The position numbers and the translations under genes are program-made. Shown piece by piece: positions 24,482-33,277 of a stretch of 64,000 nt of DNA. The stretch is from Roseovarius sp. M141. GTDB lineage: Bacteria > Pseudomonadota > Alphaproteobacteria > Rhodobacterales > Rhodobacteraceae. The notes under the pieces were generated by a model. It was given only the letters and a program-made list of their open reading frames with translations, did no database searches and was not told the DNA's origin. Position 1 is the first letter of the stretch, and every line of letters starts with the position of its first letter. The stretch spans positions 3,038,001 to 3,102,000 of the forward strand of contig NZ_VCNH01000008.1 in the NCBI RefSeq assembly GCF_024355225.1, written 5' to 3'.

Positions 24482-25948
24482 ATGCGCTACATGGCCACCT
24501 ATGACATGATGGAAACAATGCGCAACGCCAATCAATGGCTGGGGGCGACCGCCCTATCATTCGCATCCTACCCCATATTCAGCATGACGCCAAACCCTGC
24601 TTTTCAGTGGATATCAGCCTGGGGCGAGGTAACAGAACGCACCTTTGACCGGATGGTGAAAAAACCCGACTGGGGCATTCGTACCTTTACCTGTGACGAC
24701 GGCAGGGATCACCTGGTCAGCATCGACACCATCGTCGAAAAGCCGTTCGGCAATCTGATCCAGTTCGCCGTTCCGGGCCGCAAGCCAATGAAACGACGCG
24801 TTCTTCTGATCGCACCGATGTCAGGCCATTACGCAACCCTGCTGCGCTCAACCGTCAAAAGCCTGCTGGTCCATTGCGAGGTCTTCATCACCGACTGGCA
24901 CAATGCCCGCGACATTCCCGTAAGTGCCGGCAAGTTCGACGTCGAGGATTACACGCTCTACCTGACGGAATTCATGCGCGAAATGGGGCCTGACACCCAT
25001 GTGATTGCTGTGTGTCAGCCCGTTCCGCTGGCGCTGGCCGCCACCGCGCTTCTGGCCGAGGACGAGCCGGAGGCACAGCCGCGCTCGCTTACGCTGATCG
25101 GCGGACCGGTCGACCCTGATGCGAACCCGACCGAGGTCACGGATTTCGGCCGCCGCGTCACCATGGGCCAGCTGGGAGAGACGATGACGCAGCGTGTCGG
25201 GTTCAAATATCCCGGCGTCGGGCGCATGGTCTATCCCGGCCTTCTGCAACTGAGTTCTTTCATCTCGATGAACAGCGAAAAGCACGCCAAGGCGTTCAGC
25301 GAACAGATCGCGCGCGTCGCCAAGGGCGAAGGCGGCGATTACGACCGGCACAACCGGTTCTATGACGAATACCTGTCGGTGATGGACATGCCTGCCGAAT
25401 TCTACCTCTCGACGGTGGAGCGGATCTTCAAGGGCCTTGAGATCGCCAACAACGAATTCACGATCAACGGCCGCCGCGTCGATATCGGCAAGATCACGAC
25501 CGTCGCGGTCAAGACAGTCGAAGGCGGACAGGACGATATATCGGCGCCCGGACAGTGCATCGCGGCGCTGGACTTGTTGACCGGCCTGCCCGATTCGAAA
25601 AAGGCCAGCCATGTCGAACCTGACGCAGGCCATTACGGCATTTTCGCCGGACGCAGCTGGCGCAACAATATCCGCCCGCTCGTGCTGGACTTCATCGACC
25701 GCAACAGCGGCCCCGATGCGCCTGCGCCCAAGGACGAGGTACCCAAAGCGGCCAACGCCGACGCGGCGATGAAAGTGACGGCAGCGCAAGACGCGCAGGC
25801 CAAGGACGAGGCGCCCAAAGCGGCCAACGCCGACGCGGCGATGAAAGTGACGGCAGCGCAAGACGCGCAGGGCAAGGGCAAGTATCGCTCAAAATCAGGC
25901 GCCAAGTCGAAGTTCAATGGTAAAACTGCTGGGCGCTCTGGACGCTGA
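24482..25948 (+). CDS. phaZ: Intracellular PHA depolymerase PhaZ with repeated Lys/Ala tail
   Basis: A 488-residue protein of the intracellular PHB depolymerase family. The nucleophile is Cys178 in VIAVCQPVPLALAA, as in Cupriavidus PhaZa1; GGQDDISAPGQ and EPDAGHYGIFAG supply the Asp and His. It mobilises stored PHA. The enzyme core ends near residue 412. The tail consists of two near-identical 24-residue units (KDEVPKAANADAAMKVTAAQ...) and a basic end (GKYRSKSGAKSKFNGKTAGR). The Ala/Lys-rich tail may bind the granule or nucleic acid (inference). Confidence 0.94.
   Translation: MRYMATYDMMETMRNANQWLGATALSFASYPIFSMTPNPAFQWISAWGEVTERTFDRMVKKPDWGIRTFTCDDGRDHLVSIDTIVEKPFGNLIQFAVPGRKPMKRRVLLIAPMSGHYATLLRSTVKSLLVHCEVFITDWHNARDIPVSAGKFDVEDYTLYLTEFMREMGPDTHVIAVCQPVPLALAATALLAEDEPEAQPRSLTLIGGPVDPDANPTEVTDFGRRVTMGQLGETMTQRVGFKYPGVGRMVYPGLLQLSSFISMNSEKHAKAFSEQIARVAKGEGGDYDRHNRFYDEYLSVMDMPAEFYLSTVERIFKGLEIANNEFTINGRRVDIGKITTVAVKTVEGGQDDISAPGQCIAALDLLTGLPDSKKASHVEPDAGHYGIFAGRSWRNNIRPLVLDFIDRNSGPDAPAPKDEVPKAANADAAMKVTAAQDAQAKDEAPKAANADAAMKVTAAQDAQGKGKYRSKSGAKSKFNGKTAGRSGR
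25730..25873 (+). repeat. 72-bp tandem duplication inside phaZ
   Basis: Two in-frame copies of a 72-base unit (25730-25801, 25802-25873) differ by only a few bases, encoding KDEVPK.../KDEAPK.... The near-identity shows a recent duplication, and the unit number may vary between strains. Confidence 0.9.
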
Positions 25949-25992
25949 TCCTGCCACTTGACAATGCAGACATGGCCCCGCTCCTGCGGGGC

Positions 25993-26697
25993 CTAACGCG
26001 GCACCTGCCGCAGCCAGCCGCGTAGCGCCTCTGTGGTGGCATCGGGCTGTTCCAGTGTGGGCAGATGGCTCGCGCCCTTGATCACGCTGAATTGGGCATA
26101 AGGGATCAGATCGGCAAGAAAGCTGTGACGTTTAACGTCTGTTTTCCCGTCATGCTCACCGCACAGGACCAATGCAGGCACCTTGCACCGGCGCAGTTCC
26201 GCCTGATAGTCGCGTCGCCGCTGCATCGCCCGGACCTGCCGCGTAATCACGTCGGCGCCCAGATGATCGGCCATGTCCCGCACCAGCGCAATCAACTCTG
26301 AGCGCATCGGGCCGGGGGCCAACATGTCCGGCCTCAGCAGGCCATCGACCATCCCAGTCATGTTGCCGGTACGCCCCTTGATAATGACCGGCTCCAGATC
26401 GGCGGCAGATTCCGGCGTTTCGGCAAAGGCGCTCGCGCCGATCAGCGCGATCCGCGCCACCCGGTCCGGCGCACGGCGCAGCAGGTCCATCACCACGGCG
26501 CCCCCCAGGCCGAGCCCCGCAATGGCGAATTTGCGCGGCAACACATCCAGCAGGTTCGACGCGACCTCTTCGATCCGGTCGCCGCCGGTTATGGGGGCGA
26601 CGGTCACCGCGTGGCTCTTGCTGAAGGCGGCCAGCTGCGGGCCGAACACCCGCGCATCACACATGACGTCCGGCAGCAGAACAAGGGGCTCGTTCAT
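25993..26697 (-). CDS. Alpha/beta hydrolase fold protein with Gly at the nucleophile position
   Basis: A 234-residue alpha/beta hydrolase. The nucleophile elbow normally reads GxSxG, but here residues 61-65 are GLGLG: codon 63 is GGC, one transition away from the serine codon AGC. The acid (Asp183 in LCGEHDG, or Asp187) and His211 in KGASHLPTLEQP remain. It is thus probably catalytically inactive, or changed in function. The frame is otherwise intact, with MNEPLVLLPDVMCDARVFGP typical of the family. It is convergent with phaZ. Confidence 0.85.
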   Translation of the reverse strand: MNEPLVLLPDVMCDARVFGPQLAAFSKSHAVTVAPITGGDRIEEVASNLLDVLPRKFAIAGLGLGGAVVMDLLRRAPDRVARIALIGASAFAETPESAADLEPVIIKGRTGNMTGMVDGLLRPDMLAPGPMRSELIALVRDMADHLGADVITRQVRAMQRRRDYQAELRRCKVPALVLCGEHDGKTDVKRHSFLADLIPYAQFSVIKGASHLPTLEQPDATTEALRGWLRQVPR

Positions 26698-26755
26698 GGG
26701 TTGTCCTCTCGCTCAGGGCCGGATCGCGCGCACAGTCGCACACGCCGCGCCAGCG

Positions 26756-27403
26756 TCAACCGGCAGATGGACAGGCCGGATAGGCAATGCCGCGAAAGGG
26801 CGGGAAATCGGCATAGCGGGCGCGCCGCGCCTCCGGCGCTTCCTGCGGTGCAACGCCTGCACGCAGCAAAAGGCCCCTTGGAGCGATATAGCTGGAAATG
26901 GTGCGTAGCGGCTTCATGCTCCAGGTTAAGTTCATCGCGCAGAGCTTTGGAAAGAAATATATTTCTGAATACTCCAGATGATCATGCAGCCACCACGCCA
27001 GATCGCGCCAGTCGCGGCCACGGTCATATTGATCGGCAAACCACGGGATAACCAGGGACGTGCAGGCGCCCGGTGCGGCGCCTATCCCGTCCCAGATATG
27101 CGAGCCTTGATTGGCGGCGTTCCGCGCACAGTTCAGCCCGTTCTCGTTGCCAAACCGATTCAGCACCGCCGAGCGATAGCCCGAGCGGATGGCAATGCGC
27201 CCGAATGTCTCTTGCAGCGGGTCCAGCAGCGTCTGGCACAGCGCGCGGCCATGTTCGATAGCGATATCGGGGCGGTCCGGAATGTTGGGGATGCCGTGGA
27301 TGCTGCCGATCTCGGAATACAGAAAGTCGCGCATGTAGAAATGACGGCTCAGCCGCACGCGCCCCAGATCCTCCAGCCCTCGCATGCTGCGGGGCCGCCG
27401 CAT
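26756..27403 (-). CDS. Conserved hypothetical protein, M15-peptidase-like
   Basis: A 215-residue protein with LSRHFYMRDFLYSEIG, RIAIRSGYRSAVLN, SHIWDGIG and LAWWLHDHLEYSEIYFFPKL. The SGYRS...N...SH..G pattern resembles the M15_3 (D-Ala-D-Ala peptidase-like) fold, but the usual metal ligands are not all obvious, so activity is uncertain. Its ATG overlaps the stop of the upstream hydrolase gene by one base (TGATG), showing translational coupling. A hypothetical call is safest. Confidence 0.65.
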   Translation of the reverse strand: MRRPRSMRGLEDLGRVRLSRHFYMRDFLYSEIGSIHGIPNIPDRPDIAIEHGRALCQTLLDPLQETFGRIAIRSGYRSAVLNRFGNENGLNCARNAANQGSHIWDGIGAAPGACTSLVIPWFADQYDRGRDWRDLAWWLHDHLEYSEIYFFPKLCAMNLTWSMKPLRTISSYIAPRGLLLRAGVAPQEAPEARRARYADFPPFRGIAYPACPSAG

Positions 27404-28164
27404 CAGCCTGCCGCCTGCGCCGTCACCTCGTCCAGCGCCGCCTCGATCAGATCCAGACAGTCAGGCGTGGAAAAGCGGTGATCGGCCCCGGCCACCAATG
27501 TCAGGCGCATATCCGGCCCCTTGGCATGATCCAAAAGCGATAATGCAACGGACCTATCCACATCTTTATCCGCCGTTCCTTGCAGAAAGCGAACAGGGAA
27601 GGGTAATTCCAGCTTATCGCGTAAAACAAGGTTCTTGCGCCCGTCCTCGATCAGATTTCGGGTGATCGTATAGGGCGCATCATAGTCGCTGGGCATGAAT
27701 ATGCGCCCCTGCCGCATCAGCTTGGCGCGCTCGATCTCATTCATTCCGGCCCACATGCTGTCTTCGGTAAAATCGGGCGCGGCAGCGATGGTCACCAGGC
27801 CCGCCAACCACTGTGGCATCATGCGCGCGATCAGCAGCGCGATCCAGCCGCCCATGGACGAGCCGATCAGGATCTGCGGTCCTTCGGTGTGCGCCTCAAT
27901 CGCCGCAACCGCATCGGCCACCCAGTCGCTGATGCACCCGTCCTCAAACGCACCGGAGGATGCGCCATGGCCGGAATAATCCAGCCGCAGAAACGCCCTG
28001 CCCCGCGCAATCGCGGCCGCCTGCATATGCACGGCCTTTGTGCCCTCCATGTCCGACATGAAACCACCGAGGAACACGATTCCCGGCCCCGCGCCATCGG
28101 TGCGATGATAGGCGATACGCCGACCTTGCGGCGTATCGAGATACCCTGGCTTCTGGTCGCTCAT
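27403..28164 (-). CDS. Alpha/beta hydrolase (serine esterase/thioesterase, ABHD10-like)
   Basis: A 253-residue hydrolase with an intact elbow LIGSSMGGWIALL (Ser at GSSMG), oxyanion segment FLGGFMSDMEGTKA, acid in LQGTADKDVD and His in VAGADHRFSTP. LRLDYSGHGASSG resembles the ABHD10/BAAT-like esterases. AAGGGG lies 6 bases before ATG 28164. It is coupled by one-base overlap to the downstream M15-like gene. The substrate is unknown. Confidence 0.88.
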   Translation of the reverse strand: MSDQKPGYLDTPQGRRIAYHRTDGAGPGIVFLGGFMSDMEGTKAVHMQAAAIARGRAFLRLDYSGHGASSGAFEDGCISDWVADAVAAIEAHTEGPQILIGSSMGGWIALLIARMMPQWLAGLVTIAAAPDFTEDSMWAGMNEIERAKLMRQGRIFMPSDYDAPYTITRNLIEDGRKNLVLRDKLELPFPVRFLQGTADKDVDRSVALSLLDHAKGPDMRLTLVAGADHRFSTPDCLDLIEAALDEVTAQAAG

Positions 28165-28230
28165 GGCTGTCCCCTTAAAACTGCGCGGCTGCAATGTCAC
28201 AGCCTGCGCCGCGCGTTGCAAGGGGGCGTT

Positions 28231-28452
28231 TTAGCCGCTGACGTAGGGTGTCTTGCTGGGGCGAAAGAACACCTTTTGATTGTGCAGGCGTCCCAGCAAT
28301 TCGTCGATCTCGCGGATCGTCCGGCCCGCGATGGGCGCGTCCGCTTCCGGGCCTTCCGGCATGCTCAACCGCCGTTTGGACTGGCGCAGCGCGTCTTCGA
28401 TCAGCTCCATATCAGCGACGGTCAGTTCGATATTCGGATTGTAATGGGTCAT
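28231..28452 (-). CDS. Conserved small hypothetical protein
   Basis: A 73-residue helical protein (MTHYNPNIELTVADMELIED, ALRQSKRRL, REIDELLGRLHNQKVFF) with a very strong RBS, AGGAGGAGG, before ATG 28452. The pattern of charged helices without membrane or signal segments suggests a small cytosolic regulator or structural protein. I recognise no named family. It precedes the hydrolase gene at 28164 by 66 bases and is divergent from thrS. Confidence 0.75.
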   Translation of the reverse strand: MTHYNPNIELTVADMELIEDALRQSKRRLSMPEGPEADAPIAGRTIREIDELLGRLHNQKVFFRPSKTPYVSG

Positions 28453-28625
28453 TCTGGGCCCTCCTCCTGGGGGTGTTCACGTCACCAGCCTATCCGCGCG
28501 CCGCGTCATCTCCAACGGCAATCGTACTGTGCCCGCCTTGACAGCCGCGCGGGGCGGCGGCAAAAGGGCCGCTTACCCGCAACCGGGCGCACGCGTAGGC
28601 GCCAAACCGACGAGGAGCGCCGAAA

Positions 28626-30572
28626 ATGGCCCAAATCTCCCTGACATTTCCCGATGGCAACGCCCGCGAATACGCCCCCGGTATCACCCCCGGCGAGGTC
28701 GCTGCGGATATCTCCAAATCGCTAGGCAAAAAGGCGATTTCGGCCAGTATCGACGGCCAGCACTGGGATCTGCAATGGCCCATCACTGCCGACGCCGCCA
28801 TCGCCATCCACACCATGCAGGACGAGGCGCAGGCGAATGAGCTGCTGCGCCACGATCTGGCCCATGTCATGGCCCGCGCCGTGCAGGAAATCTGGTCCGA
28901 TGTAAAAGTCACGATCGGCCCGGTGATCGAAAACGGCTGGTACTATGATTTCGACCGCAAAGAGCCTTTCACGCCCGAAGATCTGGGTCTGATCGAGAAG
29001 AAGATGCGCGACATCATCGCAGCGCGCGATCCCGTCCGCACCGAAGTCTGGGACCGCCCCCGCGCGATCCAGCACTACACGGACGCTGGCGAACCCTTCA
29101 AGGTCGAATTGATCGAGGCGATTCCCGGCGACGAGCCCCTGCGCATGTACTGGCACGGCGACTGGCAGGATCTGTGCCGTGGCCCGCATCTGCAAAACAC
29201 CGGCCAACTGCCCGGCGACGCGTTCAAATTGATGAGCGTCGCAGGCGCCTATTGGCGCGGTGATTCCAAGCGCGAGATGCTGCAGCGCATCTATGGCGTG
29301 GCGTTCAGCTCCAAGGAAAAGCTGAAGGCGCATCTGCACATGCTGGAGGAGGCCGCGAAACGCGACCACCGCAAGCTGGGCCGCGAGATGAACCTGTTCC
29401 ACATGCAGGAGGAAGCCCCCGGTCAGGTCTTCTGGCACCCGAACGGCTGGACGATCTACACCGAATTGCAGGACTACATGCGTCGCAAGCAGCGTGCAGG
29501 TGGCTATCAGGAAATCAACACACCCCAGGTCGTCGACCGCAAGCTGTGGGAGGCGTCGGGCCACTGGGAAAAGTACCAGGACCACATGTTCATCGTCGAG
29601 GTCGAGGAGGAACATGCCCGCGAAAAGGCCGTGAACGCCCTGAAACCGATGAACTGCCCCTGCCATGTGCAGGTGTTCAATCAGGGCCTGAAATCCTACC
29701 GCGATCTGCCCCTGCGGCTGGCCGAATTCGGCTCGTGCTCGCGCTACGAGCCGTCAGGCGCGCTGCACGGTATCATGCGCGTACGCGGGTTCACGCAAGA
29801 CGACGCACATATCTTCTGCACCGAGGACCAGATCGAAGGGGAATGCGCGAAGTTCATCAACTTCCTCGCCGATATCTATGCCGATCTTGGCTTCGAGCAG
29901 TTCGAGATCAAATTCGCCACCCGCCCCGAAGTGCGCGTCGGCAGTGACGAAAGCTGGGACCACGTCGAAAGCGCACTGGAAGGCGCGATCAAGGCCACGG
30001 GCCGCGATTTCACGCTGGAGCCGGGCGATGGCGCATTCTACGGGCCGAAACTGGACTTCTACCTGACCGACGCGATCGGACGGACATGGCAATGCGGCAC
30101 CTTTCAGGTGGATCCCAACCTGCCCGAACGTTTGGGCGCCACATATATTGCCGCCGACGGCAGCAAGCAGCGGCCCTACATGCTGCACCGCGCCACCTTG
30201 GGCAGTTTCGAGCGGTTCATCGGCATCCTGATCGAGGAACACGCCGGCAAGCTACCGTTCTGGCTGGCCCCGCGTCAGGTGGTGGTCGCCTCGATCGTGT
30301 CAGAGGCAGATGAATATGTGCAGGAGGTCGTCGCGGCGCTGCAAGCCGCAGGCGTGCGCGCCGAGGCCGATGTGCGCAACGAGAAGATCAACTACAAGGT
30401 CCGCGAACATTCCGTCGGCAAGGTGCCCGTCATCCTGGCCTGCGGACACCGCGAGATCGAGGATCGCACCGTGTCGCTGCGTCGGCTTGGCGAAAAGCAG
30501 TCCAGCGTGCGACCTTTGGACGAGGTCACCCAAGAGCTGGGCCGTGAGGCTACGGCGCCCGATCAATTGTAG
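28626..30572 (+). CDS. thrS: Threonyl-tRNA synthetase
   Basis: A 648-residue class II synthetase with the full bacterial layout: N-terminal TGS domain ([19 protein letters not shown]), editing domain with [11 protein letters not shown], catalytic core with [10 protein letters not shown] (zinc Cys) and the motif 2/3 regions [20 protein letters not shown] and [18 protein letters not shown], and the C-terminal anticodon-binding domain. The RBS GAGGAG precedes ATG 28626. It stands alone and ends in the hairpin at 30580. Confidence 0.98.
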   Translation: MAQISLTFPDGNAREYAPGITPGEVAADISKSLGKKAISASIDGQHWDLQWPITADAAIAIHTMQDEAQANELLRHDLAHVMARAVQEIWSDVKVTIGPVIENGWYYDFDRKEPFTPEDLGLIEKKMRDIIAARDPVRTEVWDRPRAIQHYTDAGEPFKVELIEAIPGDEPLRMYWHGDWQDLCRGPHLQNTGQLPGDAFKLMSVAGAYWRGDSKREMLQRIYGVAFSSKEKLKAHLHMLEEAAKRDHRKLGREMNLFHMQEEAPGQVFWHPNGWTIYTELQDYMRRKQRAGGYQEINTPQVVDRKLWEASGHWEKYQDHMFIVEVEEEHAREKAVNALKPMNCPCHVQVFNQGLKSYRDLPLRLAEFGSCSRYEPSGALHGIMRVRGFTQDDAHIFCTEDQIEGECAKFINFLADIYADLGFEQFEIKFATRPEVRVGSDESWDHVESALEGAIKATGRDFTLEPGDGAFYGPKLDFYLTDAIGRTWQCGTFQVDPNLPERLGATYIAADGSKQRPYMLHRATLGSFERFIGILIEEHAGKLPFWLAPRQVVVASIVSEADEYVQEVVAALQAAGVRAEADVRNEKINYKVREHSVGKVPVILACGHREIEDRTVSLRRLGEKQSSVRPLDEVTQELGREATAPDQL

Positions 30573-30579
30573 CGCAGCC

Positions 30580-30610
30580 GCGACCTGCGCGGTTGCGCCG
30601 CGCAGGTCGC
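30580..30610 (+). terminator. thrS terminator hairpin
   Basis: A perfect 13-bp GC-rich stem (30580-30592 with 30598-30610), loop TTGCG, starts 7 bases after the thrS stop. No strong T tract follows. The next 216 bases up to the ArsC-like gene hold nothing I can identify. Confidence 0.65.
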
Positions 30611-30826
30611 CCAACACTCATGCGTCTTGCAAAAATCTGACGGCGGCGCTGGCGCTCGATTATCCGGCGTCCGGCCTGCTCACGCTATTCCAACCCTCGG
30701 TCGGGACCAACCCGCTGATATTCTCGTGCCACCCGGGCGGCGGCTTATGCCCGCCCCAGCTAAACTTACTGCACATGCCAACGGCACTGATCGGGCGCCT
30801 GATTCGCCAATCATGGATCGGCTGGT

Positions 30827-31144
30827 TCAGGCCCGAGTGAGCGCCGCCTGCACGTCCTTGCCCCACCCCAGATAATACGTCCCGCCCGCGTCGATCAGCG
30901 GTCGCTTCATCAGCGCGGGGTGCCGCCCGATCAGATCCAGCGGCGCATGCGCCCGTTCGCCCTCGGGCATATTGCGCCACGTGGTGGAGCGTGTGTTGAC
31001 CAACGCCGCGCCGAACTGGGCCAGCGCGGCGGCCAGTGTATCCCCCGGCACCGGGGCCTCGCGCACGTCTTGCAGGGTGGCATCCGGCAGCGCCTTGGCT
31101 GCCTTGCGGCATGTGTCGCAGTTTTTGAGCCCGTAGATGATCAT
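30827..31144 (-). CDS. ArsC/Spx/YffB-type thioredoxin-fold protein
   Basis: A 105-residue protein beginning MIIYGLKNCDTCRKAAKAL, with the CxxC of the ArsC-like thioredoxin fold, followed by TRSTTWRNMPEGERA and ALMKRPLIDAGG (a cis-proline-like region). Its length and KRPLI motif match the YffB/Spx subgroup more than true arsenate reductases, and no ars genes are nearby. A glutathione-linked reductase function is possible. ATG 31144 fits the family start; longer upstream frames are artefacts. Confidence 0.87.
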   Translation of the reverse strand: MIIYGLKNCDTCRKAAKALPDATLQDVREAPVPGDTLAAALAQFGAALVNTRSTTWRNMPEGERAHAPLDLIGRHPALMKRPLIDAGGTYYLGWGKDVQAALTRA

Positions 31145-31368
31145 GAAACCCTCGCAATCAAGGCGCCTCAATCGCGGCGCCCTGCCCTTGTCCCACCGAT
31201 TCGCCGCCGGTTCCAGCCGGGCCAGCGCGCTTTTGCTTGATTTTTGCACGAGCCATGCAAAAATCAGTGCCGCAGCGGCGGCGAGATGCAGAGAATCCTC
31301 GCGGCATCGCCCCCGCGGCTGCTTGGCCCGGCAACCGCCCGGGTGCGCAGACAAGAAGGAGAAGCGGC

Positions 31369-31575
31369 ATGCCGACTGGCACCGTGAAGTGGTTCAATAC
31401 AACCAAAGGGTATGGATTCATCGCCCCCGACGACGGCGGCAAGGATGTGTTCGTTCACATCTCGGCCGTGGAACGCTCGGGGTTGACCGGACTGGCAGAC
31501 AACCAAAAGGTCGCATTCGAGTTGCAAGAGGGACGCGACGGACGCCAGATCGCGGCGGATATCCAACCGCTCTGA
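31369..31575 (+). CDS. Cold-shock domain protein (CspA family)
   Basis: A 68-residue protein that is a single cold-shock domain: GTVKWFNTTKGYGFIAPDDG with RNP1 (KGYGFI) and RNP2 (DVFVHIS). It binds single-stranded nucleic acid and acts as an RNA chaperone. AAGGAG lies 7 bases before ATG 31369. A 224-base leader separates it from the divergent ArsC-like gene, which is usual for csp genes with structured 5' leaders. Confidence 0.96.
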   Translation: MPTGTVKWFNTTKGYGFIAPDDGGKDVFVHISAVERSGLTGLADNQKVAFELQEGRDGRQIAADIQPL

Positions 31576-31636
31576 CCGGTCCTGCAACGCGGCGGTTCGG
31601 TCGCATTTTGGGCCATGCGAATGGCCGATACGAAAA

Positions 31637-31660
31637 AGGCGGCCCGCAACCGGGCCGCCT
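31637..31660 (-). terminator. Intrinsic terminator of the copper chaperone gene
   Basis: A perfect 10-bp stem (31637-31646 with 31651-31660), 4-base loop, followed on the reverse strand by TTTTCG immediately after the stem. It lies 22 bases beyond the stop of the PCu(A)C gene and could also stop cspA transcription. Confidence 0.85.
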
Positions 31661-31681
31661 CGGTATGCAGTCAGGCTGGTG

Positions 31682-32182
31682 TCACTCGCTTTTGCCGGCG
31701 TGGTCGCCATGCTCCATATCGTGGTCCATTTTGGCGCCGTCTCCGGGCATCCGCTCCAGATCGACGGGTATCTCCACAACCAAGTCGCCTGCCTTCTCAA
31801 AGGTCAGCGTGACGGATACCGTGGCCCCCTGCTCCAGCGGCGACGTGAGGCCCATCATCATCACATGCTTGCCACCGCGCTCCAGGCTCAGCGTGCCTTC
31901 GGCGGGCAGATCAAAACCCTCCTCGACATGCATCATCTTCATCACGCCATCATCGCCTTCGACATGTGTGTGAAGCTGGACAAGGTCGGCCGCAGGTGAT
32001 GCGGCGTTGATCAGGCGGTCGGCCTCGCCATGGTTGACGATCTGCATGAAGGCCGCGCCGGTCTTGGCAGTGGGCGCGGCACTGCGCGCATAAGGGTCAG
32101 CGATCTCGATGCTTCCGGCAAAGGCAGGCATCGCAAAGACGATTGCCGCAGTTGCGGCGAGTGTGCGGAATGTGAAAGACAT
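31682..32182 (-). CDS. Periplasmic copper chaperone PCu(A)C
   Basis: A 166-residue protein with a signal peptide ending MPAFAGS. The PCu(A)C copper site is visible as LHTHVEGDDGVMKMMHVEEG and GGKHVMMMGLTSPL (His/Met ligands). The C-terminal tail is His/Met-rich (DHDMEHGDHAG), as in the extended form. It delivers Cu(I) to the CuA centre of cytochrome oxidase together with Sco proteins, or buffers periplasmic copper. A DUF2946 gene lies directly upstream on the same strand. Confidence 0.94.
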   Translation of the reverse strand: MSFTFRTLAATAAIVFAMPAFAGSIEIADPYARSAAPTAKTGAAFMQIVNHGEADRLINAASPAADLVQLHTHVEGDDGVMKMMHVEEGFDLPAEGTLSLERGGKHVMMMGLTSPLEQGATVSVTLTFEKAGDLVVEIPVDLERMPGDGAKMDHDMEHGDHAGKSE

Positions 32183-32225
32183 CAGTCTCTCCTTTATGTG
32201 GTCGGTTGATAAAGGGTATTACAGC

Positions 32226-32576
32226 TCAGGCCTCGGCGGGCGGTGACCTTGCCGAGGGGCGCACACCCGCCAGTGACGCGGCATGCGCTGTGATCCGCTG
32301 CACCGGCAGCCGCGAAACGCGCGGACAGTGCGGCGGCAACGAAGCCTGCGGCAGATCAACGCTGAGCGCTGCCAGCACGCAGTCCGGGCAGATATGCACA
32401 GGGCCCAGCGGCGCACCATCCTTGCCCGTCACCACGCGCACCGGCCCAGAGCCGGTGCATATCTCGATCATTCCCGCCGGACCGGGCGCCACGCGCAACT
32501 GCGCCATAGCTTGCCCGCTAAGGGTCAAAGACAGCGCAAGCACGACGGCAGCAATGATGTTAAATCTCCGGCTCAT
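32226..32576 (-). CDS. DUF2946-like exported small protein
   Basis: A 116-residue protein with a signal peptide (FNIIAAVVLALSLTLSGQ AMA) and the cysteine motif HICPDCVLAAL typical of DUF2946 proteins, which accompany copper-uptake and copper-chaperone genes. It is 43 bases upstream of the PCu(A)C gene on the same strand, so the two form a copper module. ATG 32576 places the signal peptide at the N-terminus. Confidence 0.75.
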   Translation of the reverse strand: MSRRFNIIAAVVLALSLTLSGQAMAQLRVAPGPAGMIEICTGSGPVRVVTGKDGAPLGPVHICPDCVLAALSVDLPQASLPPHCPRVSRLPVQRITAHAASLAGVRPSARSPPAEA

Positions 32577-32625
32577 ATGCCGAATATGCCCCGCCCCTGC
32601 ATCAGAGGGAAGAGCGCAAAGGAAA

Positions 32626-32653
32626 ACGGCCCTGCCGCAAGCGGTAGGGCCGT
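32626..32653 (-). terminator. rpmB terminator
   Basis: A 13-bp stem with one G-T pair (32626-32638 with 32641-32653) and 2-base loop is followed on the reverse strand by TTTCCTTT. It starts 30 bases past the rpmB stop. Confidence 0.85.
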
Positions 32654-32683
32654 CCCAAAAACTATGCGACACATCAGCGCGGA

Positions 32684-32974
32684 TCAGGCGGTAACTGCCT
32701 GCGCCTTTGCAATTTCTTTCTTGACCTTCAGCGCGGTGGGCGAAAGCTCCACATCCTTCGCTTTGGCAAGATAGGCGTCCAAACCACCGCGGTGATCGAC
32801 GCTACGCAGCGCATGCGCGCTGATGCGCAGCTTGATGCCGCGGTTCAGCGTCTCGGACTGCAGCGTCACGTCGTTCAGGTTCGGCAAATACCGACGCTTG
32901 GTCTTGTTATTGGCGTGGCTGGAGTTATTGCCAACCATCGGGCCTTTTCCGGTCAATTCGCAACGGCGCGACAT
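32684..32974 (-). CDS. rpmB: 50S ribosomal protein L28
   Basis: A 96-residue protein with the L28 signature [20 protein letters not shown], then [13 protein letters not shown] and [20 protein letters not shown]. The length matches the alphaproteobacterial L28. It is monocistronic and has its own terminator. The 301-base region upstream to meaB contains an AT-rich promoter-like part and two inverted copies of the dispersed element. Confidence 0.98.
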   Translation of the reverse strand: MSRRCELTGKGPMVGNNSSHANNKTKRRYLPNLNDVTLQSETLNRGIKLRISAHALRSVDHRGGLDAYLAKAKDVELSPTALKVKKEIAKAQAVTA

Positions 32975-33178
32975 GGTGTCATCCTCGTCTTACAGGTGAA
33001 GGCCAGTCGGCCTATTTTTTCAGCGGTCCTGAGTATAACCACTCTAAACCGACGGACGCCGCCCAAAGGCCGCGCCCGAAATTATGTTGCCGGTGGATAG
33101 GCGGAATCGGCTTGCCCGTCAAGGCCCACCCCCGCCTTTTGCACCCAACTGCACCAAAAGAGATTCGACGCCTTCGGC

Positions 33179-33277
33179 GAGGATATTTTAAGCAAGAAGA
33201 AAGCGCGCCCGCTCGTTCTTCTTGCCGTCAAATATCCTGGGGAGGAGCCGCATCGCGGCGGAGGGGCAACGCCCCTC
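33179..33277. repeat. Two inverted copies of the dispersed 3'-end element
   Basis: A reverse copy (33179-33201, GAGGATATTTTAAGCAAGAA...) and a forward copy (33216-33245, TTCTTCTTGC...AAATATCC) face each other 14 bases apart, forming a large imperfect palindrome. Short hairpins flank them: CGCC-TTC-GGCG at 33169-33179 and GAGGGGC-AAC-GCCCCTC at 33261-33277. The latter overlaps the meaB stop codon. Confidence 0.7.

Noticed and set aside
25730..25873. Tandem repeat as a CRISPR-like array
   Set aside because: Only two adjacent units with no spacers, in frame within phaZ.
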